Assembly (NCBI GenBank): GCA_002422225.1
Contig: DITX01000206.1
Location: 1-5,432, forward strand
From: Gammaproteobacteria bacterium UBA6173
GTDB lineage: Bacteria; Pseudomonadota; Gammaproteobacteria; Pseudomonadales; Pseudohongiellaceae
Direction: 5' to 3'
DNA: 5,432 nt
This document shows positions 1 through 5,432 of this stretch, in pieces. Position 1 is the first letter of the stretch. Every line of letters starts with the position of its first letter. The translations under genes and the position numbers were made by a program. The notes below the pieces were generated by a model. That model had not been told where the DNA came from, made no database searches, and saw nothing but the letters and a program-made list of their open reading frames with translations.

Positions 1-351
1 GTCGCCACACGCCTGAAGGATTCGGTTCGCGACGGCGATACCGTGGCGCGCATTGGTGGAGATGAGTTTGTTGCTGTACTTCAGGACGTCCAGGGGCTGG
101 ACAACATCAAAATTGTGCTTGAGCGCATGATGCATGCCGCCGCTGATCCCATTCATTTACAAGGGCAAACGATGAAGGTTTCCGCCAGCATGGGGGTGAG
201 TCTGTATCCGCAACACGAAGATATGACTGAAGACCAGCTGATGCGACAAGCTGATCAGGCCATGTATCAGGCAAAAAACGCCGGACGCCGCCGGGCTCAT
301 TTGTACAGGGCTGACGGCGAACCCGTTGTTTTGCATATTGATAACAGCTGA
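1..351 (+). CDS. Diguanylate cyclase, GGDEF domain (C-terminal part; 5' end outside window)
   Basis: This is the C-terminal 116 residues of a protein that makes c-di-GMP from two GTP. The frame is open from base 1, so the gene starts outside the window; the GTG at base 43 is an internal valine codon just before the signature and not a start. The active-site signature RIGGDEF lies at visible residues 17-23. RDGD at visible residues 10-13, five residues before GGDEF, fits the RxxD inhibitory I-site that binds product c-di-GMP. The later family block ADQAMYQAKNAGRR is also present, so the cyclase is probably active and feedback-inhibited (inference). No EAL domain follows; the protein ends about 22 residues after the GGDEF fold with a short acidic/hydrophobic tail. 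The N-terminal sensor domain cannot be seen. The stop TGA (349-351) directly abuts the convergent peptidase gene. Confidence 0.95.
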   Translation, partial: VATRLKDSVRDGDTVARIGGDEFVAVLQDVQGLDNIKIVLERMMHAAADPIHLQGQTMKVSASMGVSLYPQHEDMTEDQLMRQADQAMYQAKNAGRRRAHLYRADGEPVVLHIDNS

Positions 352-1293
352 CTAACTCCAACGATTGGTATAGTCGATCAAGGTCTCGGCAATACCGACT
401 TCGGATAAGGAATGTCCTGCGTCAGCAATGATATGCAGTTCAGACTCGGGGAAGGCTTTGTGCAACTCCCAGGCGTTTTCTACCGGACAAACCACATCAT
501 AGCGGCCGTGAACGATGACCGTTGGAATGTGCCGTATCTTGTGTACCTGATTCAACAGATAGTTGTCCTCGTCAAAAAAGCCTTTATTCATAAAATAATG
601 GCATTCGATGCGGGCAAACGCGTCTGCAAACTCGTCGTCGCCAAAACGCGCCGCCGCAGAGGCATCGTAGCTGAGTTTGGATGTCGAACCTTCCCACACA
701 GACCAGGCCTTGGCGGCATCGGCCCGCACTCTGGCATCCGGGGATGTCAGGCGGCGGTAGTATGCCGACACATAGTCATGGCGTTCGTTCTCGGGAATGG
801 GCCGCTTGTACGCTTCCCAAAGATCCGGAAACAGCTTTGAGCAGCCTTCCTGATAAAACCAGTCGATTTCCTTTTTACGCAGCAAAAAGATACCGCGTAA
901 AAACAATTCAGTGCACATACCCGGATGTGAGCTGGCATAAGCCAGCGCCAGCGTTGAGCCCCAAGAGCCACCAAACACAGCCCACTGCCCAATACCAAGA
1001 TGTTCCCGAATGCGCTCAATATCGGCAACAAGATCCCAGGTGGTGTTGTCGCGCAATTCTGCAAACGGCGTACTCTGTCCGCAACCACGTTGATCAAACA
1101 TCACAATACGCCACTGAGTGGGATCAAAAAACTGTCGGTATTGCGGCAAGGTGCCACCACCCGGACCGCCGTGCAGAAACACGACAGGTTTGCCACGAGG
1201 ATTGCCCGATTGCTCAAGGTATAAGGTATGCAGATCGGACACCTGCAGAAACTGCGTATCAAACGGCTCAATTGCGGGATAAAGATTTGCCAT
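352..1293 (-). CDS. pip: Prolyl aminopeptidase (proline iminopeptidase)
   Basis: Cytoplasmic alpha/beta-hydrolase of peptidase family S33 that removes N-terminal proline from peptides. Counting from the ATG at 1293 (313 residues, normal for the family), the oxyanion-hole motif HGGPGGG is at 41-47, DQRGCGQS at 67-74, and the nucleophile elbow GGSWGS at 108-113 with Ser110. Asp266 (VHGRYDVVCP) and His294 (DAGHS) complete the triad, so all catalytic residues are present. An in-frame GTG sits one codon upstream (1294-1296). I prefer the ATG because GAGAG (1301-1305, minus strand) lies 7 bases before it and only 4 before the GTG. The gene is downstream of the EAL gene on the same strand, with an 86-base gap, so read-through or its own promoter are both possible. 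Its product has no obvious tie to c-di-GMP; the adjacency may be incidental. The assignment to this family is secure. Confidence 0.96.
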   Translation of the reverse strand: MANLYPAIEPFDTQFLQVSDLHTLYLEQSGNPRGKPVVFLHGGPGGGTLPQYRQFFDPTQWRIVMFDQRGCGQSTPFAELRDNTTWDLVADIERIREHLGIGQWAVFGGSWGSTLALAYASSHPGMCTELFLRGIFLLRKKEIDWFYQEGCSKLFPDLWEAYKRPIPENERHDYVSAYYRRLTSPDARVRADAAKAWSVWEGSTSKLSYDASAAARFGDDEFADAFARIECHYFMNKGFFDEDNYLLNQVHKIRHIPTVIVHGRYDVVCPVENAWELHKAFPESELHIIADAGHSLSEVGIAETLIDYTNRWS

Positions 1294-1379
1294 CACACCA
1301 CTCTCTTGTCCAGGATTGCACTATCTTAGTGAAAATTGATTCATGGAAGTCCGATCAACTTTTTACCCGAATGCAATCA
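1294..1379 (-). other. Intergenic gap between EAL gene and pip
   Basis: This 86-base gap separates two genes on the minus strand. It contains the pip ribosome binding site (GAGAG, 1301-1305). A weak -10-like TAAGAT (minus strand, 1323-1328) has no convincing -35 partner. An AT-rich 5-bp inverted repeat (TTGAT 1336-1340 / ATCAA 1354-1358, 13-base loop) is too weak to call a terminator. Whether pip is transcribed from here or co-transcribed with the EAL gene cannot be settled by eye. Confidence 0.5.
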
Positions 1380-2981
1380 TCAGGTTTGCCGCTGTGCCGG
1401 TGGGTGATCGCCTGACATGGCAAACTGTTGTATCAAACGCTCTGGCGCCATCGGTTTGGCATACAACCAGCCTTGTGCAAAGTCTACGCCGCGTTTGCGC
1501 AGGTATCGGGCCTGTTCTTCCGTTTCCACACCCTCAGCAACAATCTTTAATCCAAGGGTTTTAGCCATTTCAATAATATGCAAGACCACCAGACTGGTCG
1601 CCGCTTCTTTGTCGATGGCCTCGACAAACAGCCGATCAATTTTCAGCGCATCAAACGGTATGGTTTCCAAATATGACAGACTCGAGTACCCGGTGCCAAA
1701 ATCATCAATGGCCACATGAATGCCACGTGATCGCAACATGTGAACAACGCGTGCCGCACGTTCGGGATCGATCAGCATACGCTCAGTGAGCTCTACGGTG
1801 ATCTGGCCTGAAATCGCCCCGGTGCGCTTTTTAAAATCAAGTAACAGATCCAGCGCGGCATCTGATTGCAGGTCGCGTGCAGACAGATTGATGGTGACAA
1901 AAAAGTCAGGTACCGCCGTCAAAAACGCCCCCATGTCATGTTCAACCAGATGAATGACACGTTCAGTCAGCGAGGTAATCTGACCTGTTTGTTCGGCAAT
2001 TGGAATAAAAGCGTCGGGGTACACGATTTCCCCATCTTTACGACGCCAACGCAGCAAGGCTTCGGCACCCAGCCATTGCCCGGTGTTGATGTCGACCACG
2101 GGTTGGTAAACAAGATAAAACTCTTCCCGTTTGAGCCCCATTCGAATCTGAGTGGCCAATGATGACTGCTGTCTGGCCAGGTAGATAACAGCAAATGAAA
2201 AAGCAATGCCTGCAACAATTGAAAGGGGCAACAACAGTAGCAAAAATTCACGCACGCGCTCATTGAGATAACGAATCGGTATAGCGGCAACTGCACCGGT
2301 AAACCGTATATTGTCGGAGCGCACCACCGCAACGATATACTCACCATCCACAAAGGCGGCTTCGGTCAAATCTTGTGTTGAGACAATCCAGCTCTCGTTG
2401 ATGGGTTGATTGGAGGTGCGGATTTCATTCGTTGTGGCATCAAATGTTCCAAATAAAACACCGTCCAGATCGACCACCAGATCAACGGCCTGCGTACGAT
2501 GCGCCATGGCAATAAACCCAAAGCGCTCTAGTGAGACATAAGGCACTTCCATATCGCTTGGCAAGGGGGATAAATAACGCAGTGCGGTGCCATCGGGTGT
2601 CACCAGATCGGCAGGCCCCAGATCCAGTCCCTCTCCATGTTGCCCCAGAGTCGAACAGATTAATCGATCGTCCCGAACAGCGCCCGCCACTTTCATGAAC
2701 TCCATTGAGACACCAAGTTCTTGCATTTGCAAGAGCATCGCGTCAGAGCAAGGATCACCGGGGTTCTCAGAATATTCCAGGAACAGTATTTCGTTGGCAA
2801 CACGCATTTGTTCAACCGCGCGATCAGAGCGGTCGACCACCACACGTGCGTAACCCAAGGCCCGGCTGAACTCCGTTTCTAGCCCTTGTTGTTGCGCTAT
2901 ATAGGTAGCGGCTAATGGCGGACCCAGCGCCACCAGCATGACGAGAATAATAAGTATTTTTATCGCCCTTGAACGGCGCAT
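1380..2981 (-). CDS. Membrane c-di-GMP phosphodiesterase with CSS sensor and EAL domain
   Basis: Inner-membrane enzyme predicted to hydrolyse c-di-GMP to pGpG. Counting from the ATG at 2981 (533 residues): a basic start (MRRSR), TM1 about 6-29, a periplasmic region about 30-245 with Cys78 and Cys109, TM2 about 246-269, then a cytoplasmic EAL domain about 280-515. The cysteine pattern (DPCS, then ICST) fits the CSS-motif sensor domain of the PdeC/YjcC type, in which a disulfide governs activity; here CSS is varied to CST. Catalytic positions expected in active EAL enzymes are all visible: Glu307 (EALLRW), Asn365, Glu397, Asp426-Asp427 (DDFGTGYSSL, loop 6), Lys447, Glu483 and Gln503. A longer start at 2996 adds five residues but has no clear ribosome site, whereas GAGGGG (2986-2991) precedes the ATG at 2981. 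There is no GGDEF domain. The gene is divergent from the bactofilin gene. Confidence 0.94.
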   Translation of the reverse strand: MRRSRAIKILIILVMLVALGPPLAATYIAQQQGLETEFSRALGYARVVVDRSDRAVEQMRVANEILFLEYSENPGDPCSDAMLLQMQELGVSMEFMKVAGAVRDDRLICSTLGQHGEGLDLGPADLVTPDGTALRYLSPLPSDMEVPYVSLERFGFIAMAHRTQAVDLVVDLDGVLFGTFDATTNEIRTSNQPINESWIVSTQDLTEAAFVDGEYIVAVVRSDNIRFTGAVAAIPIRYLNERVREFLLLLLPLSIVAGIAFSFAVIYLARQQSSLATQIRMGLKREEFYLVYQPVVDINTGQWLGAEALLRWRRKDGEIVYPDAFIPIAEQTGQITSLTERVIHLVEHDMGAFLTAVPDFFVTINLSARDLQSDAALDLLLDFKKRTGAISGQITVELTERMLIDPERAARVVHMLRSRGIHVAIDDFGTGYSSLSYLETIPFDALKIDRLFVEAIDKEAATSLVVLHIIEMAKTLGLKIVAEGVETEEQARYLRKRGVDFAQGWLYAKPMAPERLIQQFAMSGDHPPAQRQT

Positions 2982-2985
2982 GTAT

Positions 2986-2991
2986 CCCCTC
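2986..2991 (-). promoter_or_regulatory. Ribosome binding site deciding the start of the EAL gene
   Basis: On the minus strand GAGGGG ends 4 bases before the ATG at 2979-2981, with its GAGG core 6 bases away. It lies inside the five-codon extension that would start at 2996, where no comparable purine-rich site precedes the ATG. This favours the shorter protein. Confidence 0.6.
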
Positions 2992-3020
2992 GTCATTATT
3001 GTCTTTTAAGGCGTGTACTC

Positions 3021-3050
3021 ATCGTAGTCCACTAGAATCTGTTTTGTCAT
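3021..3050 (-). promoter_or_regulatory. Candidate sigma-70 promoter for the EAL gene
   Basis: Read on the minus strand, ATGACA (3045-3050, five of six matches to TTGACA) is followed after 18 bases by TACGAT (3021-3026, four of six matches to TATAAT). A start of transcription near 3014 would give a leader of about 33 bases before the ATG at 2981. Found by eye only; such matches arise by chance. Confidence 0.4.
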
Positions 3051-3068
3051 CCGTCTTTTTAACGGATG
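3048..3068. repeat. Perfect 7-bp inverted repeat, operator-like
   Basis: CATCCGT (3048-3054) and ACGGATG (3062-3068) are exact reverse complements separated by the 7-base CTTTTTA. No T-run follows either arm on either strand, so it is not a standard intrinsic terminator. It overlaps the last three bases of the candidate leftward -35 element, a position suited to a regulator site (inference). Confidence 0.5.
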
Positions 3069-3177
3069 CCTTATGTAATCGACTGCTTTGTGACTTCCTT
3101 AACAGTATTTGCCGTTTATCGTATTTGTAAATGCCTCATGGTTTGAATATTCATCCTGAAAATGACGCTTTAACACG

Positions 3178-3206
3178 TTGTCATATCTGATCTTTATTGC
3201 TACATT
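3178..3206 (+). promoter_or_regulatory. Candidate sigma-70 promoter for the bactofilin operon
   Basis: TTGTCA (3178-3183, five of six matches) and TACATT (3201-3206, four of six) are separated by 17 bases. Transcription would begin near 3213, giving a leader of about 76 bases before the ATG at 3289. If real, the TTG of this -35 element cannot be the translation start of the longer reading frame, because it lies upstream of the transcript. By eye only. Confidence 0.45.
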
Positions 3207-3278
3207 CGGGTGCTGGCCCGTGACACCAGAGCACTGGACTAACACATCTGCCCCATCCACAGTATTTAAAACAATAGC

Positions 3279-3283
3279 GGTGA
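3279..3283 (+). promoter_or_regulatory. Ribosome binding site of the bactofilin gene
   Basis: GGTGA lies 5 bases before the ATG at 3289-3291. This supports that start over the in-frame GTG at 3280, which overlaps the site itself, and over the TTG at 3178. Confidence 0.6.
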
Positions 3284-3288
3284 ATATC

Positions 3289-3771
3289 ATGTTTGACAGA
3301 AACAAGGACCGACAACCGGAAAAAATTGATCCCCCAGCCCCTTCTGCACCTGCGATGGATAATGCGTCGACCGCATACAGAACGCCTGCCGCCGCCACCG
3401 GAAAGTCAGCTGTGCTGGGCGCCACCATTCGCGTTAAGGGAGAAATCAGCGGCGACGAAAACCTGCTGATTGAAGGACAAGTAGAAGGCTCTGTCAGTTT
3501 GTCTGCGCATGAACTGACCATCGGAAAAACCGGAAAAGTACACGCCAATATCACAGCACGAACCATTCGAATTGATGGTGAAGTGCATGGCGATATCGCT
3601 GGCAAAGAAAAAGTGGTGGTATCCAGCACCAGCAACATCAAAGGCACGATTGTGACCCCCAAAATGACGCTGGAAGAAGGTGCGCGCTTCAAAGGCACCA
3701 TCGATATTGATCCAGCACATGCCAACAGTGGCGGCACTGGTTTCAAACCCGCTGCGGATAAACCTGCCTGA
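3289..3771 (+). CDS. Bactofilin (polymer-forming cytoskeletal protein)
   Basis: A 160-residue bactofilin, a bacterial cytoskeletal protein that polymerises without nucleotide into filaments or membrane-bound sheets that position envelope enzymes. The order is: a short charged N-terminus beginning MFDRNKDR (1-8), a proline/alanine-rich linker (about 10-40), the beta-helix core (about 43-141), and a short Gly/Pro/Ala tail. The core shows the repeating glycine/hydrophobic pattern of the family: GATIRVKGEISG, LLIEGQVEGSV, LTIGKTGKV, IRIDGEVHGDI, then EEGARFKGTI near the end. Length is typical of small proteobacterial bactofilins. The start is chosen for its GGTGA ribosome site and because many bactofilins begin MF; the TTG-start extension would add 37 residues of unbactofilin-like sequence. 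Its stop overlaps the next gene by one base. No M23 peptidase gene, a common bactofilin neighbour, is in view. Confidence 0.93.
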   Translation: MFDRNKDRQPEKIDPPAPSAPAMDNASTAYRTPAAATGKSAVLGATIRVKGEISGDENLLIEGQVEGSVSLSAHELTIGKTGKVHANITARTIRIDGEVHGDIAGKEKVVVSSTSNIKGTIVTPKMTLEEGARFKGTIDIDPAHANSGGTGFKPAADKPA

Positions 3772-4424
3772 TGTTGAACACCGCTGAACAGCTTGACGCC
3801 CTGGGCAGACAGACGTTACAGACACGTCTGATGCCCGATGTGCTTGAGCAGTTGGCCGCCAAGTCACACTTGATGGTGTTTGATATTGGGTTTGGTGTGA
3901 ACGAAACCATCGCGTTTTTTGGCAATCGCAAATGTCGCCTGCACTTCAGCGCGCTGCATGAATCCTTACGTGCGCCGCCCGTGGTGAAATCAAAAACCCC
4001 CTTCGGCCAGTTGGCAAATCAATCAGAACAAGAGGCAGCACTTTACCAGGCCTGGCTGGAACGTTTTCAATCGGCCATGCAATTTGCGCCGGGCACCCAG
4101 TTAGATCTTTGTTTGTTCTGGGACTTTCTGAACTATCTGGATGATCAGGCTCTAAAAGCCTTTGCGGATGCGCTGGCCCCTTACACTGGGCCACAAACAC
4201 TGGCACATGCCTATATCCTGCTTAAACCGGAAGCGGATGTGTTAAATCGGGAGTATGGCGTCAAGGCTGCCGATCTGATCACAGTCAAGCCCGCGCAGTA
4301 TGGATCGTTAGCGTTTTATGCTCGCCCACAGGCACGCGTGACGTCCATGATGAAGGGGTTTTCAGTCAAGCACAGTGTGCTGCGCCGTGATGGCTTACTG
4401 GAAGCGGCACTCAAGTCCGCTTGA
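3771..4424 (+). CDS. Uncharacterised protein, possible degenerate class I methyltransferase fold
   Basis: A 217-residue soluble protein with no signal peptide or membrane segment; I do not recognise a named family. Residues 34-50 (LMVFDIGFGVNETIAFF) look like the first strand and glycine loop of a class I SAM-dependent methyltransferase, with Asp38, Gly40 and Gly42 in a DxGxG arrangement. RLHFSALHESL (56-66) could be the second strand, though the usual acidic residue is not obvious. DLCLFWDFLNYL (112-123), then DALAPYTG and AHAYILLKP (145-153), resemble the later strands. The fold is inferred and catalysis is not shown. Its ATG shares a base with the bactofilin stop (TGATG), and no good ribosome site precedes it, so translation probably depends on coupling to the bactofilin and the two products are likely needed together. 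It ends 19 bases from the convergent antiporter gene. Confidence 0.8.
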   Translation: MLNTAEQLDALGRQTLQTRLMPDVLEQLAAKSHLMVFDIGFGVNETIAFFGNRKCRLHFSALHESLRAPPVVKSKTPFGQLANQSEQEAALYQAWLERFQSAMQFAPGTQLDLCLFWDFLNYLDDQALKAFADALAPYTGPQTLAHAYILLKPEADVLNREYGVKAADLITVKPAQYGSLAFYARPQARVTSMMKGFSVKHSVLRRDGLLEAALKSA

Positions 4425-4443
4425 ACCGTGTCAACCCTTGTTA

Positions 4444-5432
4444 TCACCCACCCAGCGCTGGTTTTTTATTATTCCGACGATTTCGGCCAAAATCTGCCTG
4501 GAAAACGTGTTCTGCTAGGCCAACACCCGCCTCTGACATGGTCAGATAGGTTTGATCGGCGCCCGCTTTAATGATTTTTTCAGCCTCATCACTGTGCATA
4601 CTATGCGACACAACCAGCCCGGCAAATCCGCTTTTGCGCAACTTCTGAGCGGCAATCACTTTGGCTTCCATATCATTGATGGTCAGTATCACTGCATTTA
4701 GCTGGGCCAAATCCAGATTCTGCCAGAACACCTGATCTTCTGCATCCGCAAAAAACACGTTATGGCCCAGATGCTTATGCATTTCTACACGGGCAGGATC
4801 CGAGTCCAGTGCCACCAGACGGCACTTGTCTTTCAGGTGCTCATAGGCAGCGGTACCCGTACGACCCAAACCCATGATCAACACTTCAGCGTCGCCAAGT
4901 GACAAGGGTTGCTCATCCGGGTGACGGATATTGCGCTCAAACGGAATCAGCCGGCTCGCCAACCGTTCATACAGGGGATGGGCAAAGCGGTTAAGCGGTG
5001 CGCTGACCAGAAACGACAGGGCGGCCGTCAAGGCCAATGGGACCAGCCACTCTGGCAAAACAATACTGGCAACAATCAAGCCGAACTCGCTGTAATTGGC
5101 CAGGCTTAGACTGGACAAAAAGGCGCTACGGGCACGTAATCGGAACGCCACCAGCAGCAGGAAAAAAATAATGGCTTTAAGTGGTAGCAGTGCCACCATC
5201 GCCAACGCAAACACCCAGGCTTGTGAATCAGGCAGCCCGCCAATACCTATCTGCAGGAAAAACCCCACCAGAAAGAACTCTTTGATTCCCCACAGCGTTT
5301 TGGACAGCTCGCCCGAAAGCCGATGATCGGCCAGCAACGCACCCAGCACCAAGGCCCCTAACTCAGAACTCAAGCCGACCAGTTCAAATCCATAACCGCC
5401 CACCACCAGCGCCAGCAGCAATCCGAATAACA
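4444..5432 (-). CDS. Kef-type monovalent cation:proton antiporter (CPA2), C-terminal part
   Basis: The C-terminal 329 complete codons of an inner-membrane CPA2 antiporter or K+ efflux protein; the 5' end lies beyond base 5432 and the frame is open to the edge. The TTG at 5421 is internal and not a start. Counting from that codon, hydrophobic segments run through about residue 145, including GLSSELGALVLGALLADH (16-33) and EFFLVGFFLQIGIGG (48-62), which match Kef-family membrane motifs. After a linker, a TrkA-N/RCK nucleotide-binding domain spans about 177-305, with GLGRTG (184-189) and an acidic strand end (LDSD, 205-208), consistent with NAD(H) binding. No RCK-C domain follows; the protein ends in a basic tail (RNRRNNKK). 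The ion-binding acidic pair expected in this family would lie in the missing N-terminal part, so the ion transported cannot be inferred. A kefB/kefC name is not justified. Confidence 0.9.
   Translation of the reverse strand, partial: LFGLLLALVVGGYGFELVGLSSELGALVLGALLADHRLSGELSKTLWGIKEFFLVGFFLQIGIGGLPDSQAWVFALAMVALLPLKAIIFFLLLVAFRLRARSAFLSSLSLANYSEFGLIVASIVLPEWLVPLALTAALSFLVSAPLNRFAHPLYERLASRLIPFERNIRHPDEQPLSLGDAEVLIMGLGRTGTAAYEHLKDKCRLVALDSDPARVEMHKHLGHNVFFADAEDQVFWQNLDLAQLNAVILTINDMEAKVIAAQKLRKSGFAGLVVSHSMHSDEAEKIIKAGADQTYLTMSEAGVGLAEHVFQADFGRNRRNNKKPALGG
4452..4467 (+). terminator. Possible weak terminator of the bactofilin operon
   Basis: The palindrome CCAGCGCTGG (4452-4461) is followed at once by six T residues (4462-4467) on the plus strand, 28 bases after the stop of the upstream gene. 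Only a 3-bp stem with a GCGC loop, or a strained longer one, can form, so this is weak for an intrinsic terminator. It lies within the last codons of the convergent antiporter gene. Confidence 0.3.

Larger units (their letters stand above)
2982..3288. other. Divergent intergenic region between EAL gene and bactofilin gene
   Basis: This 307-base region carries no convincing gene. It holds a candidate leftward promoter (3021-3050), a perfect 7-bp inverted repeat (3048-3068), a candidate rightward promoter (3178-3206), a possible leader hairpin (3209-3235) and the ribosome sites of both flanking genes. The stretch 3069-3177 is AT-rich, and I see no further defined structure in it. A TTG-initiated extension of the bactofilin frame begins at 3178 but is unlikely to be translated. 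Confidence 0.7.

Noticed and set aside
412..840. 142-codon open frame on the plus strand opposite pip
   Set aside because: Antisense shadow of conserved pip sequence with no domain-like features.
1323..1328. TAAGAT as a -10 element of a pip promoter (minus strand)
   Set aside because: No acceptable -35 lies 16-18 bases upstream; the nearby TTGATC is at the wrong distance.
1336..1358. TTGAT/ATCAA inverted repeat flanked by A and T runs between the EAL gene and pip
   Set aside because: The stem is only 5 bp and AT-rich with a 13-base loop, too unstable to call an intrinsic terminator or operator.
681..1415. 244-codon open frame on the plus strand opposite pip
   Set aside because: It lies antisense to a gene with a full catalytic triad, runs across the intergenic gap into the end of the EAL gene, and its translation has no recognisable domain pattern.
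2982..2996. Five-codon N-terminal extension of the EAL protein from the ATG at 2996
   Set aside because: No clear ribosome site precedes that ATG, while GAGGGG inside the extension serves the ATG at 2981. It remains possible.
3099..3746. 215-codon open frame on the minus strand opposite the bactofilin gene
   Set aside because: It mirrors the bactofilin coding sequence and the divergent promoter region; the bactofilin frame has clear family signatures and a ribosome site.

Overview
The window reads as ordinary chromosomal DNA from a gammaproteobacterium. This rests on a CSS-type EAL phosphodiesterase, a small bactofilin with a paired small gene, a Kef-family antiporter and roughly balanced base composition. 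A marine or Oceanospirillales-like host is a guess from protein style only. No RNA genes, mobile elements, CRISPR arrays or phage genes are visible, and all genes look intact except the two cut by the window edges.

Layout, left to right: (1) 1-351 (+), the last 116 codons of a GGDEF diguanylate cyclase with active-site and inhibitory-site motifs. (2) 352-1293 (-), prolyl aminopeptidase, whose stop codon abuts the cyclase stop with no gap. (3) 1380-2981 (-), a membrane protein with a periplasmic CSS sensor domain and a complete EAL c-di-GMP phosphodiesterase domain; it is transcribed toward the peptidase gene. (4) 2982-3288, a 307-base divergent intergenic region holding a candidate promoter in each direction and a 7-bp inverted repeat at the edge of the leftward promoter. 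(5) 3289-3771 (+), a bactofilin, overlapping by one base (TGATG) with (6) 3771-4424 (+), an uncharacterised protein that resembles a degenerate class I methyltransferase. (7) 4444-5432 (-), the C-terminal part of a Kef/CPA2-type cation:proton antiporter with an NAD-binding RCK (TrkA-N) domain, converging on gene 6.

Two themes stand out. First, genes for making and degrading c-di-GMP lie within 1.1 kb of each other, on either side of a housekeeping peptidase. Second, the phosphodiesterase gene is divergent from a bactofilin/unknown-protein pair, so a membrane redox or envelope sensor and a cytoskeletal scaffold share one regulatory region. The bactofilin-coupled unknown gene is the least explained item. 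I did not find clear evidence of an undescribed multi-gene system.
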